64,000 nt of DNA from a virus: the IMG/VR virus record IMGVR_UViG_3300011113_000123, positions 93,581 to 157,580 of that record. One strand, given 5' to 3'. A program made the translations under genes and the position numbers. Of the stretch, positions 21,808 to 30,006 are shown one piece after another (position 1 is the first letter of the stretch; each line of letters starts with the position of its first letter). Below the pieces are notes generated by a model. That model was not told where the DNA came from, did not search any database, and was given only the letters and a program-made list of their open reading frames with translations.

Positions 21808-22360
21808 TACCAATAAGTGCATGGCAAATATCGTATCGAAGATTGAAGCACAGACTACCGTCGAAAAGCAGGTTGAGTTTCTTCAGTTGCATAGTTCATA
21901 TGCTTTGAAGGCTGTACTGGGTTATGGTATGGATCCGAACGTGAAGTGGTTGCTTCCTGATGGTGATCCGCCGTATCGCGGTTTGTTTGACGCTTCTGAC
22001 CAGGAAGGTCGTTTCTATGTCGAGTGCAAGAAGCTGATCTATTTCGTTGATAGTGAAGAAGGTCGTCAGGTTAAGCAGATCAAGCGTGAACAGTTGTTCA
22101 TCCAGGTGCTTGAGTCTATTGATGCTCGCGACGCGAAGCTGCTTCTTCGCATGAAGAATCGTCAGATCAATATCAAGCCCGAAGCTATCGCTCAGGCGTT
22201 CCCTAACATGTGGGAAGCGTGGGGTCGTACTGTTGCGAAGCCGGTCGTGATCCAGGAGGTAGCTCCTCAGGAAACTCCTTTTCGTACCGAAGAAGCAGAA
22301 GTTCCTGTCAAGCGTGGTCGCGGGCGCCCTAAGGGTTCTACTAAGAAGGAAGTAGCATGA
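21797..22360 (+). CDS. Conserved phage protein with AT-hook-like tail (DUF6433-like)
   Basis: A 187-aa protein. The body (LHSSYALKAVLGYGMDPNVKWLLP, RREQL-like QIKREQLFIQVLESIDARDAKLL) is conserved in T4-like phages as DUF6433. The C-terminus KRGRGRPKGSTKK contains the GRP core of an AT-hook, so minor-groove DNA binding is likely. Function unestablished. ATG 21797 follows GGAGAATAAAC. Confidence 0.6.
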   Translation: MALDTNKCMANIVSKIEAQTTVEKQVEFLQLHSSYALKAVLGYGMDPNVKWLLPDGDPPYRGLFDASDQEGRFYVECKKLIYFVDSEEGRQVKQIKREQLFIQVLESIDARDAKLLLRMKNRQINIKPEAIAQAFPNMWEAWGRTVAKPVVIQEVAPQETPFRTEEAEVPVKRGRGRPKGSTKKEVA

Positions 22361-22935
22361 ACACCGCCTTTATCATTGGTAACGGAACGAGTCGCTCTGA
22401 CTTCGACCTAAAGAGGCTCAAGCCTTATGGAACGATCTATGGATGTAATGCGCTTTATCGTGATTTCCCTGATCACTCTATTCCTGACTTCCTCGTTGCT
22501 ATTGATGACGGTATTATTGCAGAGATAGAATTCAGTAGGTTCCCGTCTAATCGTTTCATCGTTCCACCGATTGATGAGCGCTGGGAACCTTCTGAGTGTA
22601 ACATCGGTCGCCCTCGTAGCAACGCTGGTATGAATGCTATGCGTGAGGCTATCAAGGCTGGGCATAATCAGCTGATCTGTCTTGGGTTTGACTTCCTCAT
22701 TGGTGGTAAGAATCAGTTCTTGTCGAATCTGTATGACGGCACCGAGAACTATGGTCCAGACACTCGCGCGAGCGCGGGAGACAATCCTGGTCGTGTCAAC
22801 TATCTTCAGTGGTTGGTACGTAAGCATCCAGACGTTGACTTTATCTTTATCTATCCAGATATCGAAAATGTGACAGTGATTAACGGCGATAATGTCTATT
22901 ACAACACATTTGAAAAACTCTTGAAACATACATAG
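22357..22935 (+). CDS. DUF115/MptE-like phage protein
   Basis: A 192-aa protein. AFIIGNGTSRSDFDLKRLKP and GTIYGCNALYRDF resemble the glycine-rich N-terminal block of DUF115-type proteins, followed by FLVAIDDGI and LICLGFDFLIGG. Members are linked to glycan or nucleotide chemistry, but function is not established here. It overlaps the preceding gene by four bases and lies directly before the TET/JBP-like gene. Confidence 0.45.
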   Translation: MNTAFIIGNGTSRSDFDLKRLKPYGTIYGCNALYRDFPDHSIPDFLVAIDDGIIAEIEFSRFPSNRFIVPPIDERWEPSECNIGRPRSNAGMNAMREAIKAGHNQLICLGFDFLIGGKNQFLSNLYDGTENYGPDTRASAGDNPGRVNYLQWLVRKHPDVDFIFIYPDIENVTVINGDNVYYNTFEKLLKHT

Positions 22936-22964
22936 CATCGTAGAAATTAAAGAAGGAGAGTGCT

Positions 22965-24374
22965 ATGGTTAAGAAAATCTATCTTGAACATTCAGATCGA
23001 AACAAGATGGATCACTTGTTGGGTAAGTTCCTCGATCACGACTGCTATGATCTAGTGCTCACCGAGGATACCGATGTTTACGAACCACTGACTCAGTTGC
23101 AGATTGACCAGGGCGAAACACACAGCGAAAAGAATCTGCTATGTAAGTTCCGTAAAGGTGTGTTCAGCAAAGAAATGACGGACGCGGCATATAAGGCGCT
23201 GCGTTCTGGTGCCATCATGTCAGACAATCGTGGTCTTGCTGCTGGTATCTTTCGCGACACAGCATATCAGAAGCTGCCTGACGGCGAAGGTTCTCGTCGT
23301 TGGGTTACAGAGCGCGAGAGAGCTGTCCTTCAGTATATGTTGAAGGATTCTCCTAAGACTGTTAATGAAGAAGATCAGTTAGAAGAGATCTATAAGAGTA
23401 ATCCAGACACTCCTCTTCAGGGGCGCGGTTCTGGAGCGCATAAAGCTAAGGGTGATATTGGCGCAGGTGCTATCTGGATTGTTAACAAGTCGAAAGACTT
23501 TGTTTTCGATGACTGGTACAACTCTGTAAAAGATAAGAGCCCGGCTGAGCGTCGTATGGCTGCGGATCATATTCTCAATGATCTAATCTCAGACACGACT
23601 TATGCTAACGGTGTTCGCTCAGGCGTTGGTGGCTTCATGGATCGTTATCCGCGTATTCCGTTCTGTCGCGAGACAGGTTGGAGTGCGAGCCATCATAAGC
23701 TATACGAAGCTGCGCTTCCGTTGTTTGAACAGGCTTCGAAAGTGTTCGAGGAAAATCTACCAGTGCGCTTTGCTGGTCAGATGGAAGCTATGAAGCAGCT
23801 TGGTCCAGATTGGCAAATCGGTAACACGCCATACACTACTCTAACCATCAATCGCGACTTCCGCACAGCTGCTCATCGCGACGTTGGTGATCTGTGTGAG
23901 TCGTGGGAGTCTCATGCAAATCCACGCGGCTTCTCGAATCTGCTAGTATTAGACAACGGAAAGAGCTATAATGGATTCTATCTTTGCTTCCCTGAGTTTC
24001 GTGTAGCGGCTGATATTCGTGCTGGCGATATGATTATGATGAACGCACATCGTATTCATAGCAACAGCCCAGCCTTCGACTACGAAGAAGGCTTCGAGCG
24101 TATGTCAGTTGTGATGTACTTCCGCGAGTCTATGCTGGAGTGTGGTAGCCGTAAGTATGAAGATACACGTCGCAGCTTCGTGTACATGCGCGCGAACAAC
24201 AAAGAACATCCTTTGTGGAAAGAAGGATGGAATGGTGTATCGCCTGGAATGTGGGATACTGAAGAATGGGGTGAGTACCTCGGAAACAATGGTCTCACTG
24301 ACGAAGCAGAAGAAGTCCTAAGTAAGATTGGTAAGAGTGATCGATTAGTAACTCTCGAAGATTACTTTGCATAA
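22965..24374 (+). CDS. TET/JBP-type 2OG-Fe(II) dioxygenase
   Basis: A 469-aa protein whose C-terminal half is a double-stranded beta-helix dioxygenase of the TET/JBP kind. TLTINRDFRTAAHRDVGDL supplies the iron ligands H304 and D306; GFSNLLVLDNGKSYNGFYLCF and RAGDMIMMNAHRIHSNSP follow, with a distal His at 362 or 365; R379 in ERMSVVMYFRES should bind 2-oxoglutarate. Phage TET enzymes oxidise the methyl group of modified pyrimidines in DNA. The N-terminal ~280 residues are not recognised. The downstream genes (nucleotidyltransferase-kinase, HAD, TAGT-like) fit a base-hypermodification cassette. Confidence 0.65.
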   Translation: MVKKIYLEHSDRNKMDHLLGKFLDHDCYDLVLTEDTDVYEPLTQLQIDQGETHSEKNLLCKFRKGVFSKEMTDAAYKALRSGAIMSDNRGLAAGIFRDTAYQKLPDGEGSRRWVTERERAVLQYMLKDSPKTVNEEDQLEEIYKSNPDTPLQGRGSGAHKAKGDIGAGAIWIVNKSKDFVFDDWYNSVKDKSPAERRMAADHILNDLISDTTYANGVRSGVGGFMDRYPRIPFCRETGWSASHHKLYEAALPLFEQASKVFEENLPVRFAGQMEAMKQLGPDWQIGNTPYTTLTINRDFRTAAHRDVGDLCESWESHANPRGFSNLLVLDNGKSYNGFYLCFPEFRVAADIRAGDMIMMNAHRIHSNSPAFDYEEGFERMSVVMYFRESMLECGSRKYEDTRRSFVYMRANNKEHPLWKEGWNGVSPGMWDTEEWGEYLGNNGLTDEAEEVLSKIGKSDRLVTLEDYFA

Positions 24375-24389
24375 ATCAAGAGGTCGTTA

Positions 24390-25952
24390 ATGTATTGCGT
24401 GATTCCTGCGGCAGGGCGCGGTGTTCGTTTCAACGAACTAGGTAAGAACTATCCGAAGTGCGTCCTGCCATATAAAGATATTCCAATCATCGTTCATAAC
24501 ATTAGACTGGCTCTCGATTCGGGAGCCAGAGAAGTTTCTATAGTCGTCGGTCATCAGGGTGATAAGATTCGTGAGATCGTCGGAATGTACTTTCCGGAAG
24601 ATCCGCGCATCATCTTCTCGGAGTATCAAGAAACAGCCTCAATAGGTGGTCCTGGCGTTTCAATCTACTGCGGTATCCCTGATGACATCGGTGATGAGTC
24701 TGTCCTGATTCTTCTTTCCGATATCGTCGTAGAACATGTTTTGATTAACAATTCTAAAACATCCTGGATTTCTGTTCAGCAAGTTCCTGATTGGGAACGC
24801 TGGTGTATGGCTGAGACTAAAGATGGAACAATCGTAAAGTTCCACGATAAGCCGCGCGATATGCCTCCGACTAGTCATGCGGTCAGCGGAGTCTATTACT
24901 TTAGAAACGCATCGTTGTTCCGTAGTTGTTTGATTGATGCTATCAAAGATACTCGTTATGGCGAAGTTCAGATTTCTTCAGCGATGTCGCGCTATATGGA
25001 AAAGGAATCTATCTATACGAAGCCAATCAGGATCGTCGATTTCGGTACGTTGCAAGAGTATCTCGAGAATCGTGGTGTAAAGAACTCGCGTTCGTTCAAT
25101 ACGCTCTATCATTCTGGTGATGAAACTACGATCACGAAAACATCTGTTGCTCATCCAGAAAAGATTCATGCGGAAGCTAACTGGTACGACAATCTTCCGA
25201 CGCCTATCAAGATGATGACACCTCGCATCTTTGATAAGACGTTGTATGGTGATCGACCAATGTATACGATGGAGCGTATCGACAGCCCTACGTTGCGTGA
25301 GCTATATCTGTATCTCGAATCTGATCCTATCTTCTGGGCTGAAATCTTTACGAAACTCTTTGATCTAACCGACAAGTTCAAGTTCTACACGAAGCCTGGT
25401 AAGCCAGAGTTCTTCGATCGTGTCGTAGACAAGACGTTCTCGAGATTCACAGAAGTCGATGCTGATCTCATAGAGAACGACGATCATGCGTTCATGAACA
25501 AGTTCTATGAAATGAATCAGCAGGGTATGTTCAACGTATTCCCTGACTCCCTGTTCCATGGCGACTTCTGCTTCTCTAACATCTTCTATCATCCAGGCAG
25601 CAAGCATATCAAGTTCATCGATCCGCGCGGCGACGCGTATGGTAACATCTTGTATGACTTGGCTAAGATCACACATTCAGCATACTACCCATACGATTAT
25701 GTTGATGCGGAACTCTATCTAAATAAGAGTGGCGAAAAGCTATACATCTTCGATAGTGGCAAAGAAGTCGCTCGCGAAGCGTACAAGAAGCTCTTCGTTG
25801 CCAAATACGGTGAGTCAACGTGGCAGATCAATTTGTTCTTGACAGCTACTCTGTTTTTGAGTATGATTCCCTTACACTCACACAATAAGGTCAACCAAGA
25901 GTTATTCTATGCGCTCTATCGTAAGGCGGCCGCAGACAGCGGATTTGTTTGA
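24390..25952 (+). CDS. Fused sugar nucleotidyltransferase-kinase (APH/LicA-like)
   Basis: A 520-aa two-domain protein. Residues ~1-235 are a nucleotidyltransferase: CVIPAAGRGVRFNELG and YPKCVLPY form the NTP- and Mg-binding loop, and LILLSDIVV the Asp-containing motif. Residues ~240-520 are an aminoglycoside/choline-kinase-like phosphotransferase: FHGDFCFSNIFY (catalytic HGD-x4-N at ~390) and KFIDPRGD (metal-binding Asp). The order recalls a LicC-LicA fusion: phosphorylate a small molecule, then activate it as an NDP/CDP derivative. It could supply the group transferred to DNA or to surface glycans. Confidence 0.7.
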   Translation: MYCVIPAAGRGVRFNELGKNYPKCVLPYKDIPIIVHNIRLALDSGAREVSIVVGHQGDKIREIVGMYFPEDPRIIFSEYQETASIGGPGVSIYCGIPDDIGDESVLILLSDIVVEHVLINNSKTSWISVQQVPDWERWCMAETKDGTIVKFHDKPRDMPPTSHAVSGVYYFRNASLFRSCLIDAIKDTRYGEVQISSAMSRYMEKESIYTKPIRIVDFGTLQEYLENRGVKNSRSFNTLYHSGDETTITKTSVAHPEKIHAEANWYDNLPTPIKMMTPRIFDKTLYGDRPMYTMERIDSPTLRELYLYLESDPIFWAEIFTKLFDLTDKFKFYTKPGKPEFFDRVVDKTFSRFTEVDADLIENDDHAFMNKFYEMNQQGMFNVFPDSLFHGDFCFSNIFYHPGSKHIKFIDPRGDAYGNILYDLAKITHSAYYPYDYVDAELYLNKSGEKLYIFDSGKEVAREAYKKLFVAKYGESTWQINLFLTATLFLSMIPLHSHNKVNQELFYALYRKAAADSGFV

Positions 25953-26301
25953 ACTTAGCCTCGTGGTTGATCTGGACCACACACTATGCGTTGGCGATCT
26001 TAGTATAGCGAGTTCAGCTGAACGATACGCCAACGCAAAGCCAATTGCAGAAACAATCAAGAAATTACAAGAAGCGTACAGTAACGGCTGGTACATCACC
26101 ATTCTTACTGCACGTCATATGCGTTCTTGTCAAAACGATGCAGAGTTTGCGTTCGAGAAGCTAGGTAAGATCACTGAAGACTGGCTTGATCGACACGACG
26201 TTCCCTTCGATCAGCTTGTCTTTGGTAAGCCATATGGTATGTGGTACATCGACGATAAAGCAATGACACTGGATACCTTCCTACATGAATTCCAAGCCTA
26301 A
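25909..26301 (+). CDS. HAD-family phosphatase
   Basis: A 130-aa HAD hydrolase of the capsule-biosynthesis-phosphatase type. LVVDLDHTLCV carries the nucleophile motif DxDxT, ITILTARHM the Ser/Thr motif II, and GKPYGMWYIDDKAMTLDTFL motifs III and IV. It overlaps the nucleotidyltransferase-kinase gene by 44 bases and the next gene by 17, so it belongs to the same cassette and may remove a phosphate during synthesis of the activated group. Confidence 0.7.
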   Translation: MRSIVRRPQTADLFELSLVVDLDHTLCVGDLSIASSAERYANAKPIAETIKKLQEAYSNGWYITILTARHMRSCQNDAEFAFEKLGKITEDWLDRHDVPFDQLVFGKPYGMWYIDDKAMTLDTFLHEFQA

Positions 26302-27115
26302 GATTATCATCACTACGTTCATGCGCGAGGACAAGCAGAAAGCTGTGTTCCAGATTCCTGCTTCGCTGCATGAAAACGTTTATATGTTCACTCGCGAAGA
26401 TCGCGTCGATGAGCTGCGTAAGTATGTTCCCGAAACGATTCGCATCATCGGTAATCCGATGGATATCGACGGTATCGCTGATATCCGTCAGCGTTGTATC
26501 GATCATGTTCCGAAGGGTAAGGTGTGGTTCATCGACGATCTCGCTACGTTTGGTTGGCGCGATCAGAATCTAAAGCAGTTCAACGATATGCCCGAGCAGA
26601 AGTTCGTTGAGATGTATGCCACGCTCGACAAAATGCTCGACGACTATATGCAAGTCGGTTTCTCAGCTCGTGGTGGCAACAATCACGTGACTGATCCGTT
26701 CAAGGAAGTTGGTCGTGCATACACCACATATGGATTGCGCTCAGACTGGATGGAGCGTGAGGATATTCGATTCGATGGTATGTATCGACAGAATCCTAAC
26801 GTGAAGCTCTACGAAGACTACTGGATCACGCTCTCCATGCTGACCAAGGGTTTCAAGAACGCTATCATCTACGACTATTTCTTCAACTACACTCACAACA
26901 ACACAGGCGGCAATTCTACGTTCCGTACGCTAGAACTCCAGGAGCAAGCCGCTCACGAACTCCATAGACACTTCCCACAATTCGTCACAGTAGAAACGAA
27001 GGAAGGGGTATGGGGAAAGATGGGCATGGAGAATCGTAAGGAAGTTCGCATTCAATGGCAGAAAGCATATCAAAGCTCACAGGTCACTAACACGCTCGAC
27101 TCGTTCTTCGAATAA
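26285..27115 (+). CDS. GT-A glycosyltransferase, TAGT-like
   Basis: A 276-aa protein. KIIITTFMRED, then IADIRQRCIDHV and KVWFIDDLATFGWRD (DD motif at ~83-84) form a GT-A nucleotide-sugar domain; the second half has GGNNHVTD, YGLRSDWM, LYEDYWITLSMLTKG. The layout and the neighbouring TET/JBP gene match the TET-associated glycosyltransferase (TAGT) family predicted to glycosylate oxidised pyrimidines in phage DNA. A surface-glycan transferase is the alternative. Confidence 0.55.
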   Translation: MNSKPKIIITTFMREDKQKAVFQIPASLHENVYMFTREDRVDELRKYVPETIRIIGNPMDIDGIADIRQRCIDHVPKGKVWFIDDLATFGWRDQNLKQFNDMPEQKFVEMYATLDKMLDDYMQVGFSARGGNNHVTDPFKEVGRAYTTYGLRSDWMEREDIRFDGMYRQNPNVKLYEDYWITLSMLTKGFKNAIIYDYFFNYTHNNTGGNSTFRTLELQEQAAHELHRHFPQFVTVETKEGVWGKMGMENRKEVRIQWQKAYQSSQVTNTLDSFFE

Positions 27116-27126
27116 CAGGAAATCCT

Positions 27127-27579
27127 ATGAACACCGGAATAGGCTATGTCGAATATCGTAATCTGTTTGAGGGCATCCGTAGAGAAAAGCCAGGAGACGA
27201 AAGATATCTAATCTACTTCGGTCGAGCCCATGTTCAAGATCACATAACTAAAGTTGTTTCTAGGGGCCCACTGAAGATTGGTCGAGGAAAGTTCGCAACT
27301 GCTCTGATGCGCGGGAGGAATCAGCCTGGAGTAGACTTTCGCATATATTCAGAAATCATCGTTCCTTACAATCAAGACACATACGATTGTGAACAACTGA
27401 TAAAGTCTGTTCTGAAACATCGTAACATGAAGATGTCGCAGAACCAGCAGGAACTTTATGATATCAGAGACGAAGAGCTCGAACAAACAGTCAGCGCGAT
27501 AGTTGAAATCATAAAGGCAGAAATGCCTGACATCAAGCTGCTGGAAGTTAACAACTACTTTCTAAAAAAGGAAACCTAA
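27127..27579 (+). CDS. T5orf172/GIY-YIG-like nuclease domain protein
   Basis: A 150-aa protein. YLIYFGRAHVQDHI and PLKIGRGKFATALMRGRNQPG resemble the K-I-G-R core of T5orf172/Mug113 GIY-YIG domains, followed by FRIYSEIIVPYNQDTYDCEQLIKSVL with the expected glutamate. Distant similarity only; catalytic status uncertain. Confidence 0.4.
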   Translation: MNTGIGYVEYRNLFEGIRREKPGDERYLIYFGRAHVQDHITKVVSRGPLKIGRGKFATALMRGRNQPGVDFRIYSEIIVPYNQDTYDCEQLIKSVLKHRNMKMSQNQQELYDIRDEELEQTVSAIVEIIKAEMPDIKLLEVNNYFLKKET

Positions 27580-27953
27580 TGGACACTCTCATGACCGCAG
27601 TGCAAATCGTGATTGCCCTTGGTATCGGTTACTTCGTAGGTAAGATACTCGCAGGATTCGTTAGCGCATATTTTGCAAAGAACGAAGAACCTGTTATGAT
27701 TGGAAGTGTGTCTGGTGATGACGTACTGGATTTCGATAAGAGCGAAGTCCCGTTCATTCCTGTTCGTATCATTAAAGAGCACAACCAGTATTACGCTTGG
27801 TTCTCTGTGAACGAAAAGTTCATTGGTCAGGCGACTACCATCGAAGAGATCCATAAAGCGGCTTATGAGCAGGTTCTCAGGCAGATGGGGCTTCGGTGCG
27901 TGTTCACCCAGGAAAAGATCAAGGCTAAGCCCAAGACGAAAAAAGGGCCTTGA
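27579..27953 (+). CDS. Membrane-anchored hypothetical protein
   Basis: A 124-aa protein with one N-terminal transmembrane segment (AVQIVIALGIGYFVGKILAGFVSAYF) and a soluble domain (FIPVRIIKEHNQYYAWFSVNEKFIG) ending in a basic tail. The TGA stop sits inside the next promoter's -35 box. Unknown family. Confidence 0.55.
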   Translation: MDTLMTAVQIVIALGIGYFVGKILAGFVSAYFAKNEEPVMIGSVSGDDVLDFDKSEVPFIPVRIIKEHNQYYAWFSVNEKFIGQATTIEEIHKAAYEQVLRQMGLRCVFTQEKIKAKPKTKKGP

Positions 27954-27978
27954 CAATTAATCCATAGTCAGCTACAAT
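27950..27978 (+). promoter_or_regulatory. Sigma-70-type promoter
   Basis: TTGACA, 17 bases, TACAAT; a bulged dyad (CCATAG...CTATGG) spans the -10 and the ribosome-binding region. Confidence 0.8.
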
Positions 27979-28004
27979 TAAGAGTTAGCTATGGAGAAAC
28001 GTAA

Positions 28005-28289
28005 ATGTCAAAAGTAAACGCGCTAGTTTCCAAGTATAACGCCCCTAAAGCTAAGTATAAGGGTGGTGTAGCTAAGTTCGATCCTAGTAAAAAATGGGTC
28101 GAATATAGCTTAGATTTAATCGAAGCCAAGCGTTTACTTCAAGTCGCTGATTTTACTACTAAATTCGACCTAGTAAAAGTAATAAATCAAATCGAGAATA
28201 AAGTAAAGTTCCACGAAAATCATGTAGATTTTGATTTCAATTCTGCGCTAAGAAACTTACGTTTAGCTCGCAAATTGTTACGTATGTAA
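28005..28289 (+). CDS. Small basic hypothetical protein
   Basis: A 94-aa basic protein (MSKVNALVSKYNAPKAKYKG...) with a helical C-terminus ending LRNLRLARKLLRM. Its codons (TTA, AAA, AGT) are more AT-rich than those of its neighbours, suggesting a different origin. Own promoter upstream and intrinsic terminator downstream make it a single-gene unit. Confidence 0.55.
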   Translation: MSKVNALVSKYNAPKAKYKGGVAKFDPSKKWVEYSLDLIEAKRLLQVADFTTKFDLVKVINQIENKVKFHENHVDFDFNSALRNLRLARKLLRM

Positions 28290-28292
28290 CGA

Positions 28293-28346
28293 ATTTTGAT
28301 ACAAAAAAGATCAAAAAACTTTCCCTAGTGAAATCAGTGACTTACG
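28293..28346 (+). repeat. A-rich 3'-end repeat, copy 2
   Basis: Shares TTGATACAAAAAAG, AAAAAACT and AAATCAGTGACTTA with 7149-7212. Here the element continues into a complete terminator. Confidence 0.6.
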
Positions 28347-28377
28347 TATAAGCTACTGATTTTGCTAGGGTTTTTTC
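28323..28377 (+). terminator. Intrinsic terminator
   Basis: Arms CCCTAGTGAAATCAGT and ACTGATTTTGCTAGGG pair at 14 of 16 positions and are followed by TTTTTTC. Confidence 0.8.
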
Positions 28378-28391
28378 TTAGGGTAGCGCCA

Positions 28392-28420
28392 TTGACAATC
28401 AGCCAGGAACCCCGTAGAAT
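28392..28420 (+). promoter_or_regulatory. Sigma-70-type promoter
   Basis: TTGACA, 17 bases, TAGAAT. Confidence 0.8.
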
Positions 28421-28450
28421 GTAAATATGATGAATCGAAAGGGAAATCAA

Positions 28451-28696
28451 ATGGAATACGAATCTTTCTTCGAGAACGCCCGCCTTGCTCGCGCCAAAGA
28501 GCGCGCCGCGAAGCTCGAACTGATCGCTGCTGTCGAGCAGTATAGCATCCTGCTGGACAACTACGAGCTCCAGCCTGACAATCACTCCAAGAAAGCGTTG
28601 CAGGATTTCCTGAAGCGATTCCCGAATATCGCGAACTACGATTCCAAGGGTAACTGGATTGGAAACGTTCGTAACGAAAATGGTTGGGTTGCGTGA
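28451..28696 (+). CDS. Small hypothetical protein (81 aa)
   Basis: An 81-aa helical protein (MEYESFFENARLARAKERAA...). Start 28451 is preferred to 28427 because GAAAGGGAAATCAA before it is a ribosome-binding site and the predicted transcript begins near 28427. First of three short units with near-identical promoter and leader design. Confidence 0.5.
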   Translation: MEYESFFENARLARAKERAAKLELIAAVEQYSILLDNYELQPDNHSKKALQDFLKRFPNIANYDSKGNWIGNVRNENGWVA

Positions 28697-28697
28697 C

Positions 28698-28726
28698 TTG
28701 ACAATCAGCCACTAGCCAGGTAGAAT
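28698..28726 (+). promoter_or_regulatory. Sigma-70-type promoter
   Basis: TTGACA, 17 bases, TAGAAT. Confidence 0.8.
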
Positions 28727-28732
28727 GAACAT

Positions 28733-28753
28733 ATGATGAAAGGAAACGACATG
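28733..28753 (+). promoter_or_regulatory. Conserved leader/ribosome-binding segment
   Basis: ATGATGAAAGGAAACGAC then ATG, almost identical to the leader at 29356-29376 (ATGGTGAAAGGAAACGAC). The AAAGGA is the ribosome-binding site. Confidence 0.6.
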
Positions 28754-29086
28754 AATATCGCCTCTGACCTCGAAGCCGCCCTCCAGAAGTATATCGCCCA
28801 CATTAAGGCTGACTATGCCGGCTGGGGCGAGCGTTCGACTATTCGCGAAGAGATGATCCGCGAGTTCGACGCCTCCGTTCGCTACGAGCTTCATCGTAAG
28901 TTTATCAAGGTTATCACTGGACCGCAGACTGGCGTTCACTCGTTTATCATGCTGGCTGACGACGGTAAGTTCAAGCGCGGCGACATTCTCAAGGCGGCTA
29001 GCTGGAAAGCTCCGGCTAAGAACTTCGCTCGTGGTAATGTGCTGGCTGGACAGCTTGATCGTGTCCGTTGGACGGGAGCTCTCTAA
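28751..29086 (+). CDS. Hypothetical protein (111 aa)
   Basis: A 111-aa protein (MNIASDLEAALQKYIAHIKA...), with a helical N-terminus and a basic beta-rich C-terminus (FIMLADDGKFKRGDILKAASW). Start follows the conserved AAAGGAAACGAC leader. Unknown family. TAATG overlap with the next gene. Confidence 0.5.
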   Translation: MNIASDLEAALQKYIAHIKADYAGWGERSTIREEMIREFDASVRYELHRKFIKVITGPQTGVHSFIMLADDGKFKRGDILKAASWKAPAKNFARGNVLAGQLDRVRWTGAL

Positions 29087-29316
29087 TGAAATATGATCTG
29101 GCTAAAGTCACCAAGGTTTATATGGGCAAGGATCGCCACTGTCGGTGCGGTTGTGGTGGCGAATACGTGGAACGCGGCGACGCCAAGTTCGACCTTCGCT
29201 TGAAGCGGTTCATTAAGATGTGGTGCGACTACACTCCCGCTCAAGATGACATGGGCGACAACTCGCTGAACGTTTCCTATGGGCAGAATCGTGCTCTTAC
29301 CGTTTATTTCGACTAG
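29086..29316 (+). CDS. Small Cys-rich hypothetical protein
   Basis: A 76-aa protein with a tight cysteine cluster HCRCGCGGEYVERGD and a later Cys (MWCDYTP), suggesting a metal site. Unknown family. Start in the TAATG overlap with the previous gene. Confidence 0.5.
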   Translation: MKYDLAKVTKVYMGKDRHCRCGCGGEYVERGDAKFDLRLKRFIKMWCDYTPAQDDMGDNSLNVSYGQNRALTVYFD

Positions 29317-29320
29317 GCCC

Positions 29321-29349
29321 TTGACAACCACGTCTGCTCGGTATAGAAT
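29321..29349 (+). promoter_or_regulatory. Sigma-70-type promoter
   Basis: TTGACA, 17 bases, TAGAAT. Confidence 0.8.
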
Positions 29350-29373
29350 GATCATATGGTGAAAGGAAACGAC

Positions 29374-29610
29374 ATGACCGCTGCTGAAGTTCTCCGCCTT
29401 GTCGCTAAGGTTAATTTCATCAAGATGGATGATCTTGACCGCGAAGCGTATTCTGGCGTCGAGTCTGACGACGCGATGATCGGCTATAATCTCGTCATCG
29501 ACGACCATGAAGTTGAGTACGTCATTATCCTTGACGGAAATAAAGTTTGCCTTATTAACGAAGAAGGCTATGAATCTCAGTACATCCTCGGTGACAATAT
29601 CTTCGCTTAA
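29374..29610 (+). CDS. Small acidic hypothetical protein (78 aa)
   Basis: A 78-aa acidic protein (MTAAEVLRLVAKVNFIKMDD...). Start follows the conserved GAAAGGAAACGAC leader. Unknown family; the acidity resembles small phage inhibitors, but nothing specific supports that. Confidence 0.5.
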   Translation: MTAAEVLRLVAKVNFIKMDDLDREAYSGVESDDAMIGYNLVIDDHEVEYVIILDGNKVCLINEEGYESQYILGDNIFA

Positions 29611-29628
29611 TCCAACCTGGAGATTGCT

Positions 29629-29808
29629 ATGACTGTCAATGAAGCCGTTGCTCTCGCTGCCCGCCTCGAGTCGCTTATCCGCCGCGCTGATATGTTTGGT
29701 AAGGATCGCACCTGCATCCTCGAAGAAATCAACGATATCGCGTTTGACTTGCGCGACTATGCTGACCGCCTTGACGAGGCTATGGAGGAGTTGCTCTGTG
29801 ATGAGTGA
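29629..29808 (+). CDS. Small acidic hypothetical protein (59 aa)
   Basis: A 59-aa ORF (MTVNEAVALAARLESLIRRA...) of amphipathic helices, preceded by CTGGAGATTGCT. It overlaps the next start by eight bases. Unknown family. Confidence 0.45.
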   Translation: MTVNEAVALAARLESLIRRADMFGKDRTCILEEINDIAFDLRDYADRLDEAMEELLCDE

Positions 29809-30004
29809 TACGTTCCTATCTGCTGAACCAGTTTCTTCTCGCGAGGAAATCATACAAGAGTTGTATGATCGTTTGCGCGCTGTTCGTCGAGCACTCGACG
29901 CGAAGTTTCCAGTCTACGACGACTTTGAAGTAGGTATCAATTGTCGTTTGGCTAACGAAGAGATGTGGCTGGAAGATCTACTCGATAAGATCGAAAGGAG
30001 CTGA
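29801..30004 (+). CDS. Small hypothetical protein (67 aa)
   Basis: A 67-aa acidic helical protein (MSDTFLSAEPVSSREEIIQE...) overlapping the previous ORF by eight bases. Similar in charge and size to its neighbours; unknown family. Confidence 0.45.
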   Translation: MSDTFLSAEPVSSREEIIQELYDRLRAVRRALDAKFPVYDDFEVGINCRLANEEMWLEDLLDKIERS

Positions 30005-30006
30005 GC

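Noticed and set aside
27127-27579. Calling this gene a firm homing endonuclease
   Set aside because: Only the K-I-G-R block and one glutamate fit; the usual catalytic Tyr/Arg spacing is not clear.
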